From Cellulomonas sp. NS3 (GTDB taxonomy: Bacteria > Actinomycetota > Actinomycetes > Actinomycetales > Cellulomonadaceae): DNA of 64,000 nt. Made by a program: the position numbers and the translations under genes. Numbering within the stretch: position 1 is the stretch's first letter; every line of letters starts with the position of its first letter. Of the stretch, positions 16,474-24,847 are shown piece by piece. Where the stretch lies: assembly GCF_024757985.1 (NCBI RefSeq), contig NZ_CP103289.1, positions 4,526,001-4,590,000 of the forward strand, in the 5' to 3' direction. Under the pieces are notes generated by a model that saw nothing but the letters and a program-made list of their open reading frames with translations, had not been told where the DNA came from and made no database searches.

Positions 16474-18389
16474 GGCCGGCTCCCGGGCGCGGACGGGCCG
16501 GCACCGGGCTGGTCCGGACCGCCCGGGCCGACGCCCGGTCCACTCGGTCCGCCCGGTCCACGGGGGTCACCACCGGCTCCACCCCGGCCGCCGCCCGGTC
16601 CGTCGTCGGTCCGTGCGGCCGGCTCGGTCCCGGAGCCCGTCGGCCCGGGCACGGCTCCCCCGGCCGGCAGCGGCTGGACCAGCGCCGCCGAGTCGTCGCC
16701 CTCGGGCTCGCGCAGGTTCGCGCCGCCGGGCCCGGGCCTCGGCGGGAACATCCCCGCGGGTGCGCTCTTGCCGTCCCAGTTGAGGAGGTTGACGCGCGCC
16801 TTCCTCGATGCGGGCTCGGCGACGGTGTCCGTCGTCTGGCGCTGCTGGAGCATGTGGAAGTTCTCGACGGCGATCGGGTCGTTCCGGAACGCGTCGCCCG
16901 AGCCCTCGCCGAACGGTCCCGACCCACCCATCCCGGGTCCGCCGTCGTAGTCGAGGCTGCACTCGGTCGCGAGCTCCTCGAGGCCGTGCGCCTGCTCGGC
17001 GTGGGCCGCGGGGACGACGTACCGCTCGTCGTACTTCGCGAGCGCGAGCAGGCGGTACATCTCGTACATCGTCGCCTCGTCCATCCCGACGGACTCCGGG
17101 ATGCGCGGGTTGCCGGGGCGGCCCATGTTCAGGTCGCGCATGTACGAGCGCATCGCCGCGAGCCGCTTGAGCACCGACGTGACCGGCGCCGTCTCGCCCG
17201 CGGTGAACAGCTCCGCGAGGTACTCCACCGGGATGCGGAGCGTGTCGATCGCCGCGAACAGGTTCGAGGTGTCCTCGCTGTCGACGCCGGTCTCCTGCAC
17301 CACGTCGACGACCGGCGACAGCGGCGGGATGTACCAGACCATCGGCATCGTCCGGTACTCGGGGTGCAGCGGCAGGGCGACCTCGTAGGTGCTGATCAGC
17401 GCCCAGATCGGCGAGCGCTGCGCCGCCTGGACCCAGTCGTGCGGGATCCCGGCCCGCTCGGCCTCGCGCTGCACCTCCGGGTCGTGCGGGTCGAGGAACA
17501 CCCCACGCTGCGCGGCGAGCAGGTCCTTCTCGTCGGTGACCGACGCCGCGGCGAGCACCCGGTCGGCGTCGTAGAGCACGAGCCCGATGTACCGCAGCCG
17601 CCCGACGCACGTCTCGGAGCACACTGTCGGCAGCCCCACCTCGATGCGCGGGAAGCAGAACGTGCACTTCTCGGCCTTGCCGGTCTTGTGGTTGAAGTAG
17701 ACCTTCTTGTACGGGCAGCCCGTGACGCACTTGCGCCAGCCGCGGCACGCGTCCTGGTCGACGAGCACGATGCCGTCCTCGGCGCGCTTGTAGATCGCCC
17801 CCGAGGGGCACGACGCCGCGCACGACGGGTTGAGGCAGTGCTCGCAGATGCGTGGGAGGTAGAACATGAACGTCTGCTCGAACTCGAGCCTGACCTTGTC
17901 CGAGACCTTCTTCAGCACGGGGTCGTGGACGGTGAGCTCCGGGGCGCCGCCGAGGTCGTCGTCCCAGTTCGCGCTCCACCCGACCTGCATGTCCTTGCCG
18001 CTCAGCAGCGACCTGGGGCGGGCGACCGGGACGTGGTCCTGCAGCGGGGCGTTCGTCAGGTTCTCGTAGTCGTACGTCCACGGCTCGTAGTACTCGTCGA
18101 TCGACGGCTGCTTCGGGCTCGCGAAGATCGTCAGGAGGTTCTTCAGCCTCCCGCCCGCCTTGAGCTGCAGGCGGCCCTTCTTGTTGAGGGTCCAGCCGCC
18201 CTCCCACCTCGCCTGGTCCTCGTAGGTCCGCGGGTAGCCCTGGCCGGGGCGGGTCTCGACGTTGTTGAACCAGACGTACTCGGTCCCCGTCCGGTTCGTC
18301 CACGCCTGCTTGCACGTGACCGAGCACGTGTGGCAGCCGATGCACTTGTCGAGGTTCATGACCATCGCCATCTGCGCCATGACCTTCAT
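16470..18389 (-). CDS. narH: Respiratory nitrate reductase, beta subunit (iron-sulfur protein)
   Basis: The protein has 639 residues. It carries four Cys clusters: CIGCHTCSVTC (C16 onward), CEHCLNPSCAASC, CRGWRKCVTGC and CTFCFPRIE...CSETC, binding one [3Fe-4S] and three [4Fe-4S] centres that link NarI haems to NarG. The core matches NarH, but the last ~100 residues are a low-complexity Gly/Pro/Arg tail (GPGGGRGGAGG and similar), longer than usual. ATG 18389 is preceded by GGAGTGTGACCCG. It overlaps narJ by GTGA; 96 bp with an imperfect repeat separate it from narG. Confidence 0.95.
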   Translation of the reverse strand: MKVMAQMAMVMNLDKCIGCHTCSVTCKQAWTNRTGTEYVWFNNVETRPGQGYPRTYEDQARWEGGWTLNKKGRLQLKAGGRLKNLLTIFASPKQPSIDEYYEPWTYDYENLTNAPLQDHVPVARPRSLLSGKDMQVGWSANWDDDLGGAPELTVHDPVLKKVSDKVRLEFEQTFMFYLPRICEHCLNPSCAASCPSGAIYKRAEDGIVLVDQDACRGWRKCVTGCPYKKVYFNHKTGKAEKCTFCFPRIEVGLPTVCSETCVGRLRYIGLVLYDADRVLAAASVTDEKDLLAAQRGVFLDPHDPEVQREAERAGIPHDWVQAAQRSPIWALISTYEVALPLHPEYRTMPMVWYIPPLSPVVDVVQETGVDSEDTSNLFAAIDTLRIPVEYLAELFTAGETAPVTSVLKRLAAMRSYMRDLNMGRPGNPRIPESVGMDEATMYEMYRLLALAKYDERYVVPAAHAEQAHGLEELATECSLDYDGGPGMGGSGPFGEGSGDAFRNDPIAVENFHMLQQRQTTDTVAEPASRKARVNLLNWDGKSAPAGMFPPRPGPGGANLREPEGDDSAALVQPLPAGGAVPGPTGSGTEPAARTDDGPGGGRGGAGGDPRGPGGPSGPGVGPGGPDQPGAGPSAPGSRP

Positions 18390-18485
18390 CGGGTCACACT
18401 CCGCACTGCGCTCGTTCCTCGCTCCGTACGTCGCCGTTCCAGCATTCGGGTCACGCTCCCCACCGCGCTCGTCCCGCACGCCATC
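18390..18485 (-). repeat. Imperfect direct repeat in the narG-narH gap
   Basis: Two copies of about 28 bp, starting GGGTCACACTCCGCACTGCG and GGGTCACGCTCCCCACCGCG on the plus strand, lie at about 18391 and 18449. In the narH frame they read as the similar peptides RDERGGERDPN and RNERSAECDPM. The second copy supplies the narH ribosome binding region. Confidence 0.55.
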
Positions 18486-21400
18486 TCAGTACTCCACGTC
18501 CTGCGAGCGGCGGCGGACGACCGTCACCTCGTCGCGCTGGTTGCCGGTCGGGCCGAGGTAGTTGAACGCGTAGGCGAGCTGCGCGTAGCCGCCGATGAGG
18601 TGGCTGGGCTTCACGAGCAGCCGGGTCAGGGAGTTGTGGATGCCGCCCCGCTTCCCGGTCGTCTCGGCCTTCGGCACGTCGATGAGCCGGTCCTGCGCGT
18701 GGTACATGTACACCGTCCCCTCGGGCATCCGGTGCGAGACGATCGCCCGCGCGACCACCACGCCGTTGCGGTTCACGGACTCGACCCAGTCGTTGTCGCG
18801 GATGCCGACCTTGGCCGCGTCGCGGTCGCTCATCCAGATCGCGGGGCCGCCGCGCGAGAGCGACAGCATGAAGAGGTTGTCCTGGTACTCGGAGTGGATC
18901 GACCACTTGTTGTGCGGGGTCAGGTAGCGGACGGTCACGCCGAGCTCGCCCCTCGGCCCCGCCGGACCCGTCGCGCCCACCGCTCCCTCGCTGAAGAGCG
19001 CCTGCATGTTCAGCGGCGGCCGGAACACCGGCAGCCCCTCCCCGAGCTCGGTGATCCAGTCGTGGTCGAGGTAGAAGTGCTGGCGACCGGTGAGCGTGTG
19101 CCAGGGCTTGAGCCGCTCGACGTTGACGGTGAAGGGCGAGTACCGCCGCCCGCCGTGCTCGGTCCCGGACCACTCGGGTGACGTGATGACGGTCGTCGGG
19201 GCGGCCTGGGTGTCGGCGAACGTGACCTGCTTGCCCTCGTGCTCGGCGGCCAGGTCGGCCATGCGCGTCCCGGTGCGCTTCTCGAGCGTGTGGAAGCCCT
19301 GCACCGCGAGCCGGCCGTTCGTCGTGCCGGACAGCGCGAGGATCGCCTCGCACGCGTGCACGTCCCTCGACAGCAGCGGACGCCCGTCGGCCACCGCGCC
19401 CGGCGCCCCGGCGGCGATCCGCGCGACGCCGTTCTTGCGCCGCAGGTACTCGATCTCCGGGCCGACGTCGAACGTCACGCCCTTGGTCGTCAGGCCCGCG
19501 GTGTCCGGGACCGGCCCGAGGGTCGCGAGCTTCGCGGCGACGGCCGGGTAGTCCCGCTCCACGACGACGAGCTTGGGCATCGTGCGGCCCGGCACCGCGT
19601 CGCACTCGCCGGCCTTCCAGTCCTGCACGCGGCCGTGCGGGTTCGCCATCGCGTCCGGCGTGTCGTGCGTGAGCGGGACGGCGACGACGTCCTGCCGGAC
19701 GCCCAGGTGCTTCACCGACTGCCGGGACAGCTCGCGGGCCAGGGTGTGGAAGATCTCGAAGTCCGTGCGGGTCTGCCACGGCGGCGCGATCGCCGGGCTG
19801 AACGAGTTCACGAACGGGTGCATGTCCGTGGTGTTGAGGTCGTGCTTCTCGTACCAGGTCGCCGCGGGCAGCACCACGTCGGAGTACACGGTCGTGCTCG
19901 TCATCCGGAAGTCGAGCGAGAGCAGCAGGTCGAGCTTGCCGCTGGGCGCCTCGTCGTGCCACGTGACGTCGCGGGGCCGGGAGCCGGGCGGCGCCTCCGT
20001 GGCGCGCAGGTTCGAGTCGGTCCCGAGCAGGTGGTGCAGGAAGTACTCGTTGCCCTTGCCCGACGAGCCGAGCAGGTTGGCCCGCCACACCGTCAGCACG
20101 CGCGGCCAGTTCTCGGGGGCGTCGGGGTCCTCCGCCGCGAACCGCAGGCGGCCCTCGGTGAGCTCGCGCGGCACGTACTCCCCGACCGGCAGCCCGGCGG
20201 CCTCGGCGTCGGCCGCGAGGTCGAGCGGGTTGCGGTCGAACGTCGGGTAGGACGGCATCCAGCCCATGCGCGCCGACTTCGCGATGACGTCGGCCGTCGT
20301 CATCCCGGCGAACGCGCCGCCCGTGCCCGGCGTCGCCGCCGAGAGCGTGTCGGCGCTGAACGGGTCGTAGCGGAACTGGTCCGTGTGCAGGTACCAGTAC
20401 GCGGTCTGGATCATCGTGCGTGGCGGGCGGGCCCAGTCGTTCGCGGTCGCGTACATCTGCTGGCCGGTGACCGGGCGGACCTTCTCCTGCCCGACGTAGT
20501 GCGCCCAGCCGCCGCCGTTGACGCCCTGGCAGCCCGTGAGCGTCGTGAGGGTGAGGAACGTGCGGTAGATCGTGTCCGAGTGGAACCAGTGGTTGGTCCC
20601 GGCGCCCATGAGGATCATCGACCGGCCGCGGGACTCCTCGGCGTTGGCCGCGAACTCCCGCCCGATCCGCTCGGCCTTGGCCGCGGGCACGCCCGTGAAC
20701 TGCTCCTGCCACGCGGGTGTCCCGGGCTGCGACGCGTCGTCGTACCCGGTGGGCCACTCCCCCGGCAGGCCGTCCCGCCCGACGCCGTACTGCGCGAGCA
20801 GCAGGTCCAGCACGGTCGTCACGACGTGCTCGCCGACCCGTCGCACGGGCACGCCGCGCCGCGAGGCCGCCGCCGACCCGTCGAGCGTGTCGAACCGCGG
20901 CAGCTCGACGACCACCGACTCCGCCGACCCCACGTCGCCGAGCACCGGGCCGCCCGCGCTGAGCAGCGGCTCGACGTCGCCGAGGTCGAGGTTCCAGCGC
21001 CCGACGCCCTGCTCGCCGTACCGGTGGCCCAGCGACCCGCCGGGCACCACCGGCCTGTCCGTCCGCGCGTCGAGCAGCACCGTCTTGAACGCCGCGTTCT
21101 CGCCCTGCGCCTCCTTCCCCGGCAGGTCCTCGGCGGTGAGGAACTTGCCCGGGACCCAGCGCCCGTCGCGCTCCTCGAGCCGCACGAGGAACGGCAGGTC
21201 GGTGAACCGCTGCACGTAGTCCGTGAAGTACGGGACCTGCCGGTCGACGAAGAACTCCTTCAGCGTCACGTGCCCCATCGCCATGGCGAGCGCGCCGTCC
21301 GTGCCGGGCTGCACCGCGAGCCACTCGTCGGCGAACTTCACGTTGTCCGCGTAGTCGGGCGAGACCGCGATCACCTTCTGCCCGCGGTAGCGCGCCTCCG

Positions 21401-22244
21401 CCATCCAGTGCGCGTCCGGGGTGCGGGTCACCGGGAGGTTCGAGCCCCACATGACCAGGTAGCCGGCGTCCCACCAGTCGCCGGACTCCGGGACGTCCGT
21501 CTGGTCGCCGAACACCTGGGGCGACGCCACCGGGAGGTCCGCGTACCAGTCGTAGAACGACAGCATCGGGGCGCCGATCAGCGCGTGGTACCGGGCGCCC
21601 GCGCCGTGCGACACCATCGACATCGCCGGGATCGGGGAGAACCCCGCGACGCGGTCCGGACCGTGCTCCTTGATGGTGTGGACCTGCGCCGCGGCGACCA
21701 GCTCGACCGCCTCGTCCCAGGTGGCGCGCACCAGCCCGCCCTTGCCGCGCGCCCGCTTGTACCGCCTCGCCTTCACGGGATCGTTCACGACGTCCGCCCA
21801 CGCGAGCACCGGGTCGCCGAGCCGCGCCTTCGCCTCGCGGTACAGCTCGAGCAGCACGCCGCGCACGTACGGGTACCGGACCCGGGTGGGTGAGTACGTG
21901 TACCAGCTGAACGCCGCGCCGCGCGGGCACCCCCGCGGCTCGTACTCCGGGGAGTCCGGGCCCACCGACGGGTAGTCCGTCTGCTGCGACTCCCACGTGA
22001 TGATGCCGTCCTTGACGTACACCTTCCACGAGCACGAGCCCGTGCAGTTGACCCCGTGCGTCGAGCGGACGACCTTGTCGTGGCTCCAGCGGTCCCGGTA
22101 GAAGGTGTCGGCGTCGCGCCCGCCGATCTGGTGCAGCGTCCGCAGGTCCTGCGACACGGAGCTCTTCGTGAGGAACCGCCGCGTCCGCAGCAGGGCCTCC
22201 GTCACGTCGCCGTCGAGCCGGGGCGGGTCGTTCTGCAGGGTCAC
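18486..22244 (-). CDS. narG: Respiratory nitrate reductase, alpha subunit (Mo-bisMGD)
   Basis: The protein has 1252 residues, the usual NarG size. The N-terminal FS0 motif is H63-x3-C67-x3-C71 with C106 (HGVNCTGSCSW, EPRGCPRG), with His in place of the first Cys as in all NarG. Further markers are SWYTYSPTRVRYPYVRG, WGSNLPVTRTPDAH, MGAGTNHWFHSD, NGGGWAHYVGQEK and the C-terminal HSEYQDNLFMLSLSRGGP. It reduces nitrate to nitrite at the cytoplasmic face. GTG 22244 follows GGAAGGACC, a strong ribosome binding site, 57 bp after narK. Confidence 0.97.
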   Translation of the reverse strand: MTLQNDPPRLDGDVTEALLRTRRFLTKSSVSQDLRTLHQIGGRDADTFYRDRWSHDKVVRSTHGVNCTGSCSWKVYVKDGIITWESQQTDYPSVGPDSPEYEPRGCPRGAAFSWYTYSPTRVRYPYVRGVLLELYREAKARLGDPVLAWADVVNDPVKARRYKRARGKGGLVRATWDEAVELVAAAQVHTIKEHGPDRVAGFSPIPAMSMVSHGAGARYHALIGAPMLSFYDWYADLPVASPQVFGDQTDVPESGDWWDAGYLVMWGSNLPVTRTPDAHWMAEARYRGQKVIAVSPDYADNVKFADEWLAVQPGTDGALAMAMGHVTLKEFFVDRQVPYFTDYVQRFTDLPFLVRLEERDGRWVPGKFLTAEDLPGKEAQGENAAFKTVLLDARTDRPVVPGGSLGHRYGEQGVGRWNLDLGDVEPLLSAGGPVLGDVGSAESVVVELPRFDTLDGSAAASRRGVPVRRVGEHVVTTVLDLLLAQYGVGRDGLPGEWPTGYDDASQPGTPAWQEQFTGVPAAKAERIGREFAANAEESRGRSMILMGAGTNHWFHSDTIYRTFLTLTTLTGCQGVNGGGWAHYVGQEKVRPVTGQQMYATANDWARPPRTMIQTAYWYLHTDQFRYDPFSADTLSAATPGTGGAFAGMTTADVIAKSARMGWMPSYPTFDRNPLDLAADAEAAGLPVGEYVPRELTEGRLRFAAEDPDAPENWPRVLTVWRANLLGSSGKGNEYFLHHLLGTDSNLRATEAPPGSRPRDVTWHDEAPSGKLDLLLSLDFRMTSTTVYSDVVLPAATWYEKHDLNTTDMHPFVNSFSPAIAPPWQTRTDFEIFHTLARELSRQSVKHLGVRQDVVAVPLTHDTPDAMANPHGRVQDWKAGECDAVPGRTMPKLVVVERDYPAVAAKLATLGPVPDTAGLTTKGVTFDVGPEIEYLRRKNGVARIAAGAPGAVADGRPLLSRDVHACEAILALSGTTNGRLAVQGFHTLEKRTGTRMADLAAEHEGKQVTFADTQAAPTTVITSPEWSGTEHGGRRYSPFTVNVERLKPWHTLTGRQHFYLDHDWITELGEGLPVFRPPLNMQALFSEGAVGATGPAGPRGELGVTVRYLTPHNKWSIHSEYQDNLFMLSLSRGGPAIWMSDRDAAKVGIRDNDWVESVNRNGVVVARAIVSHRMPEGTVYMYHAQDRLIDVPKAETTGKRGGIHNSLTRLLVKPSHLIGGYAQLAYAFNYLGPTGNQRDEVTVVRRRSQDVEY

Positions 22245-22301
22245 GGTGCGCGGTCCTTCCGGGTGGTCGGTTCCAGCGGGTCGTGCGGGTGCGGGGCGGC
22301 G

Positions 22302-23594
22302 TCAGGCGGGGGCGCGCTGCGCTCGGGCGTGGCGGCGGACGGGTCCGCGCGTGAACAGGGCCGTGAGCACGCAGACGACGGCAAGGAGCGCGAGACCCAG
22401 GCTGTAGTCGCCGACGACGTCGAACACCGCGCCCATGACGAGCGGCGGCACGAACCCCCCGAGCCCGCCCGCGGCACCGACGAGCCCGGTGACGGCGCCG
22501 ACCTTCTCGGGCGGCGCGAGGCTCGCGACCAGCCCGAAGGTGGCCCCCGAGGACGCCCCGAGCAGCGCCGCGAGGCCGAGGAACGCGATCGTGCCGACCG
22601 GGATGAGCGGCAGCTCGAGCGCCGCCACCCCGGCGAGCACGGCGGCGCCGACGAAGCACACGACGAGCACGGTCGTCGCGTCGTACCGGTCGGTCAGCGC
22701 TCCCCCCACCGGGCGCATGAGCACCGCGAGCACCACGAAGCCTGCGGTCCGCAGCGCGGCGTCCTCCTGCGTGAGGTCGAACGCGTTGATGAGGTACGTG
22801 GGCAGGTAGACGCTGAACGCGACGAACCCCCCGAAGCCCACGGCGTACAGCACGCTCAGCTGCCCCGTGGCCCGCAGCCGCGCGGTCGCCCACGTGCGCG
22901 CGAGGAACGAGCCCTGCGGCACGACCCGCCCCGGGGCGTCGCGCACGAGCAGGCCGGACACCACCGCGTACACCGTCAGCACGCCGGCGACGATGAGGAA
23001 CGGCGCCTCGGGACCGACCGCGTTCGTCAGCCGCACGGTCGTGAACGCCGAGATCGCCGTCCCGCCCATGCCGAGGCCGAAGATGCCGAGCGCCGTGCCG
23101 CGCCGCGCCGGTGGGTACCACGCGTTGACGAGCGGCACCCCGATCGCGAACGCCGTGCCGCCGAGACCCAGGAAGAACCCGCCGACGAGCATCGCCGCGA
23201 AGCTCTCCGCGACCAGGCCGACGAACAGCACCGGCAGCACCGTCAGGATGCTCACGGCCGGGAACATGACCCGCGCACCGACGCGGTCCGTGAGCGCGCC
23301 CACCGGGATCCGCCCGAGTGACCCGACCACGACGGGCACCGCGACGAGCACCGCCTGCTCGAACCCGGTCAGGTCGAGCCGCTCCCGGTAGGCCGCGCCG
23401 AGGGGGCTGATGAGCGCCCACGCCCAGAAGTTGACGAGGAACCCGAGCGTCGCGAGCACGAGGTTGCGGGTCGACCCGCTGGGTGTCGCGGGCGGCGCCG
23501 ACCGGGCCGTCGCTGCCGCCGTGCGACCCCCGGAGCCGCGCCCCGCAGGCGCCGTCCCGGCACGACCGTGCTGCTGTCCGCTGCGTCCCGACAC
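22302..23594 (-). CDS. narK: Nitrate/nitrite transporter, NNP family (MFS)
   Basis: The protein has 430 residues with twelve membrane helices. NNP signatures are GALTDRVGARVMFPAVSIL after helix 2, the Gly-rich GFFLGLGGTAFAIGVPLVNAWYPPARRGTALGIFGLGMGGT and, in the second half, ALLGASSGATFGLVASLAPPEKVGAVTGLVGAAGGLGG. It imports nitrate or exchanges it for nitrite. GTG 23594 is placed behind GAGGGGG. It is first in the operon narK-narG-narH-narJ-narI; a perfect inverted repeat lies 19-34 bp upstream. Confidence 0.93.
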   Translation of the reverse strand: MSGRSGQQHGRAGTAPAGRGSGGRTAAATARSAPPATPSGSTRNLVLATLGFLVNFWAWALISPLGAAYRERLDLTGFEQAVLVAVPVVVGSLGRIPVGALTDRVGARVMFPAVSILTVLPVLFVGLVAESFAAMLVGGFFLGLGGTAFAIGVPLVNAWYPPARRGTALGIFGLGMGGTAISAFTTVRLTNAVGPEAPFLIVAGVLTVYAVVSGLLVRDAPGRVVPQGSFLARTWATARLRATGQLSVLYAVGFGGFVAFSVYLPTYLINAFDLTQEDAALRTAGFVVLAVLMRPVGGALTDRYDATTVLVVCFVGAAVLAGVAALELPLIPVGTIAFLGLAALLGASSGATFGLVASLAPPEKVGAVTGLVGAAGGLGGFVPPLVMGAVFDVVGDYSLGLALLAVVCVLTALFTRGPVRRHARAQRAPA

Positions 23595-23612
23595 GGGGCC
23601 CCCTCGCAGTTC

Positions 23613-23628
23613 GTCACGTCGTCGTGAC
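23613..23628. promoter_or_regulatory. Inverted repeat before the nar operon
   Basis: GTCACG and CGTGAC are separated by TCGT, a perfect 6-bp dyad in front of narK. It does not look like an FNR box (TTGAT-N4-ATCAA); a CRP/FNR relative or a two-component regulator might bind. Confidence 0.45.
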
Positions 23629-23792
23629 TCCTCGGCAGGTCGTCTCGAACGTAGCACCGGGCGTCCGCGGGGGGCAGGACGTCGGGCCCTTGACCTGCGC
23701 GGGGGCGTGGCAATACAGGGGACGCACCCGCACCGGGACGCGCGGTGGCGCGGGACGCCGGAAAGCCGGGGACGTGGCGCGCTCGCGCGGCC

Positions 23793-23798
23793 TAGGGT
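23793..23798 (+). promoter_or_regulatory. Leaderless -10 box TAGGGT
   Basis: TAGGGT ends 6 bp before GTG 23805, supporting a start there and an active or recently active promoter for the interrupted gene. Confidence 0.5.
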
Positions 23799-23804
23799 GC
23801 CGCC

Positions 23805-24389
23805 GTGATGACCGCCGAGGAGATCCGTCGGCGTGCGGCGCGCATCGAGCACGCCTGCGCCGCGGCGCTCGCGCTCGTCCCGACGCACGACCGCTCCCTG
23901 CCGCGCGGCCGCCGGACCGCGGCGTAGCGCGCTCGCGACGACCGTCTGCGGGCGGCCGAGCGTGCCCACGCCGACGCGGGCGCGGTCGTGCGGGCGGAGC
24001 ACGCAGCGCTCTTCGTCCCGCTCGAGCGGGCGTGCGACGCACTGCCGAGCGGCGACCAGGCGGCCGTCGAGCAGCTGCTCGTGCTCCTCGAGGCGGACCC
24101 GTGGTGCTTCGGCTCGGGGTACCTCAAGGCCCGGGTCATGGAGGCGTTCGTGCGGCTCCCCGACCGGGACCCGCGGACCGTGCGCCGGCTCCAGGACGTC
24201 GTCGTGCACCGCGCAGCGTGGCCCCAGCGGTGGCTGCTGCGCCCGACCGCCCGCCTCGCGGTGACCGTGTGGGACGACACGCTGCGGGCGCGCATCGAGG
24301 CGGTCGCGACGGACGACGGCACCGCCGGCACGGCCGCGCGGATGCTGCTCGACGCCGTGGCACGGCGGCAGGTGCCGGTGCGCTCCTGA
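23805..24389 (+). pseudogene. Hypothetical gene interrupted by an in-frame amber codon
   Basis: One reading frame runs from GTG 23805/ATG 23808 to TGA 24387-24389 with host-like codon use, except for a single TAG at 23925-23927. The upstream piece (39 codons, MTAEEIRRRAARIEHAC...) and the downstream piece read on as one helical protein (RARDDRLRAAERAHADAG...). A C-to-T change of CAG to TAG explains it. The long part after the stop (from GTG 23988) has 133 residues with helical repeats like DPWCFGSGYLKARVMEAF and LPDRDPRTVRRLQDVV, recalling HEAT-like proteins. Either this is a nonsense mutation, a sequencing error, or translation restarts at 23988. Confidence 0.7.
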
Positions 24390-24406
24390 GCGGCGGGACG
24401 GCGGAC

Positions 24407-24448
24407 GCGCGACGGGTCCCGGCGTGTGCGGTGCGGGACCCGTCGCGC
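24407..24448. terminator. Bidirectional terminator hairpin
   Basis: A perfect 15-bp stem (GCGCGACGGGTCCCG with its complement at 24434-24448) and a 12-nt loop lie between the interrupted gene (+) and the small protein gene (-). Confidence 0.7.
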
Positions 24449-24466
24449 CCGTGAGGTGCGGTCCGG

Positions 24467-24700
24467 TCAGCGGGCGAGACGGCTCGCCAGGAGCTGCTTG
24501 CCCTGCTCGGCGCCCTTGCGGCTCTCGCCCTGCGCGCGTCGGAAGAACTCGGCGAGCTCGGTGTCGCCGTCGCGCTCCGCGTCCTGGACGTAGGTCTCCA
24601 GCCGCAGCGCGTTGTCGAGGCACGCCTGCGTGAACCAGAGGATGTTGTAGTCCTTGTCCTTGGTGCCGGTGACGCTTCCCGTCTCTCCTGTGCTGGTCAT
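24467..24700 (-). CDS. Small conserved hypothetical protein
   Basis: The protein has 77 residues and is acidic and soluble. A central part reads YNILWFTQACLDNALRLETY and is followed by an Asp/Glu-rich helix (AERDGDTELAEFFRRAQGESRKGAEQGK). The pattern of a small helical actinobacterial protein is familiar, but I can give no function. AAGGAG lies 6 bp before ATG 24700, an ideal ribosome binding site, so expression may be high. Confidence 0.75.
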   Translation of the reverse strand: MTSTGETGSVTGTKDKDYNILWFTQACLDNALRLETYVQDAERDGDTELAEFFRRAQGESRKGAEQGKQLLASRLAR

Positions 24701-24847
24701 CGTGGGCTCCTTCGCCCTCGTGCGTGGTGCTCGGGTCCCCGCCCGCAGGTGTGCGGACCGGTGGACCGCTGCGGCGGCGGGCTCGACCGCGAGCACCACC
24801 CACGCTTCTCGCATCCGGGCCGCCCCGCAACCCTCGCGGCGCCGCGG

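Noticed and set aside
18390-18479. N-terminal extension of NarH through the repeated segment
   Set aside because: The frame is open, but NarH normally begins with MKVMAQ; the extension is repeat-derived and the ribosome binding site lies directly before ATG 18389.
15041-23421. Very long open frames on the opposite strand and in other frames across the nar operon
   Set aside because: They are by-products of extreme GC bias; their translations are Arg/Pro/Ala-rich without domains, while the nar genes show full family motifs.
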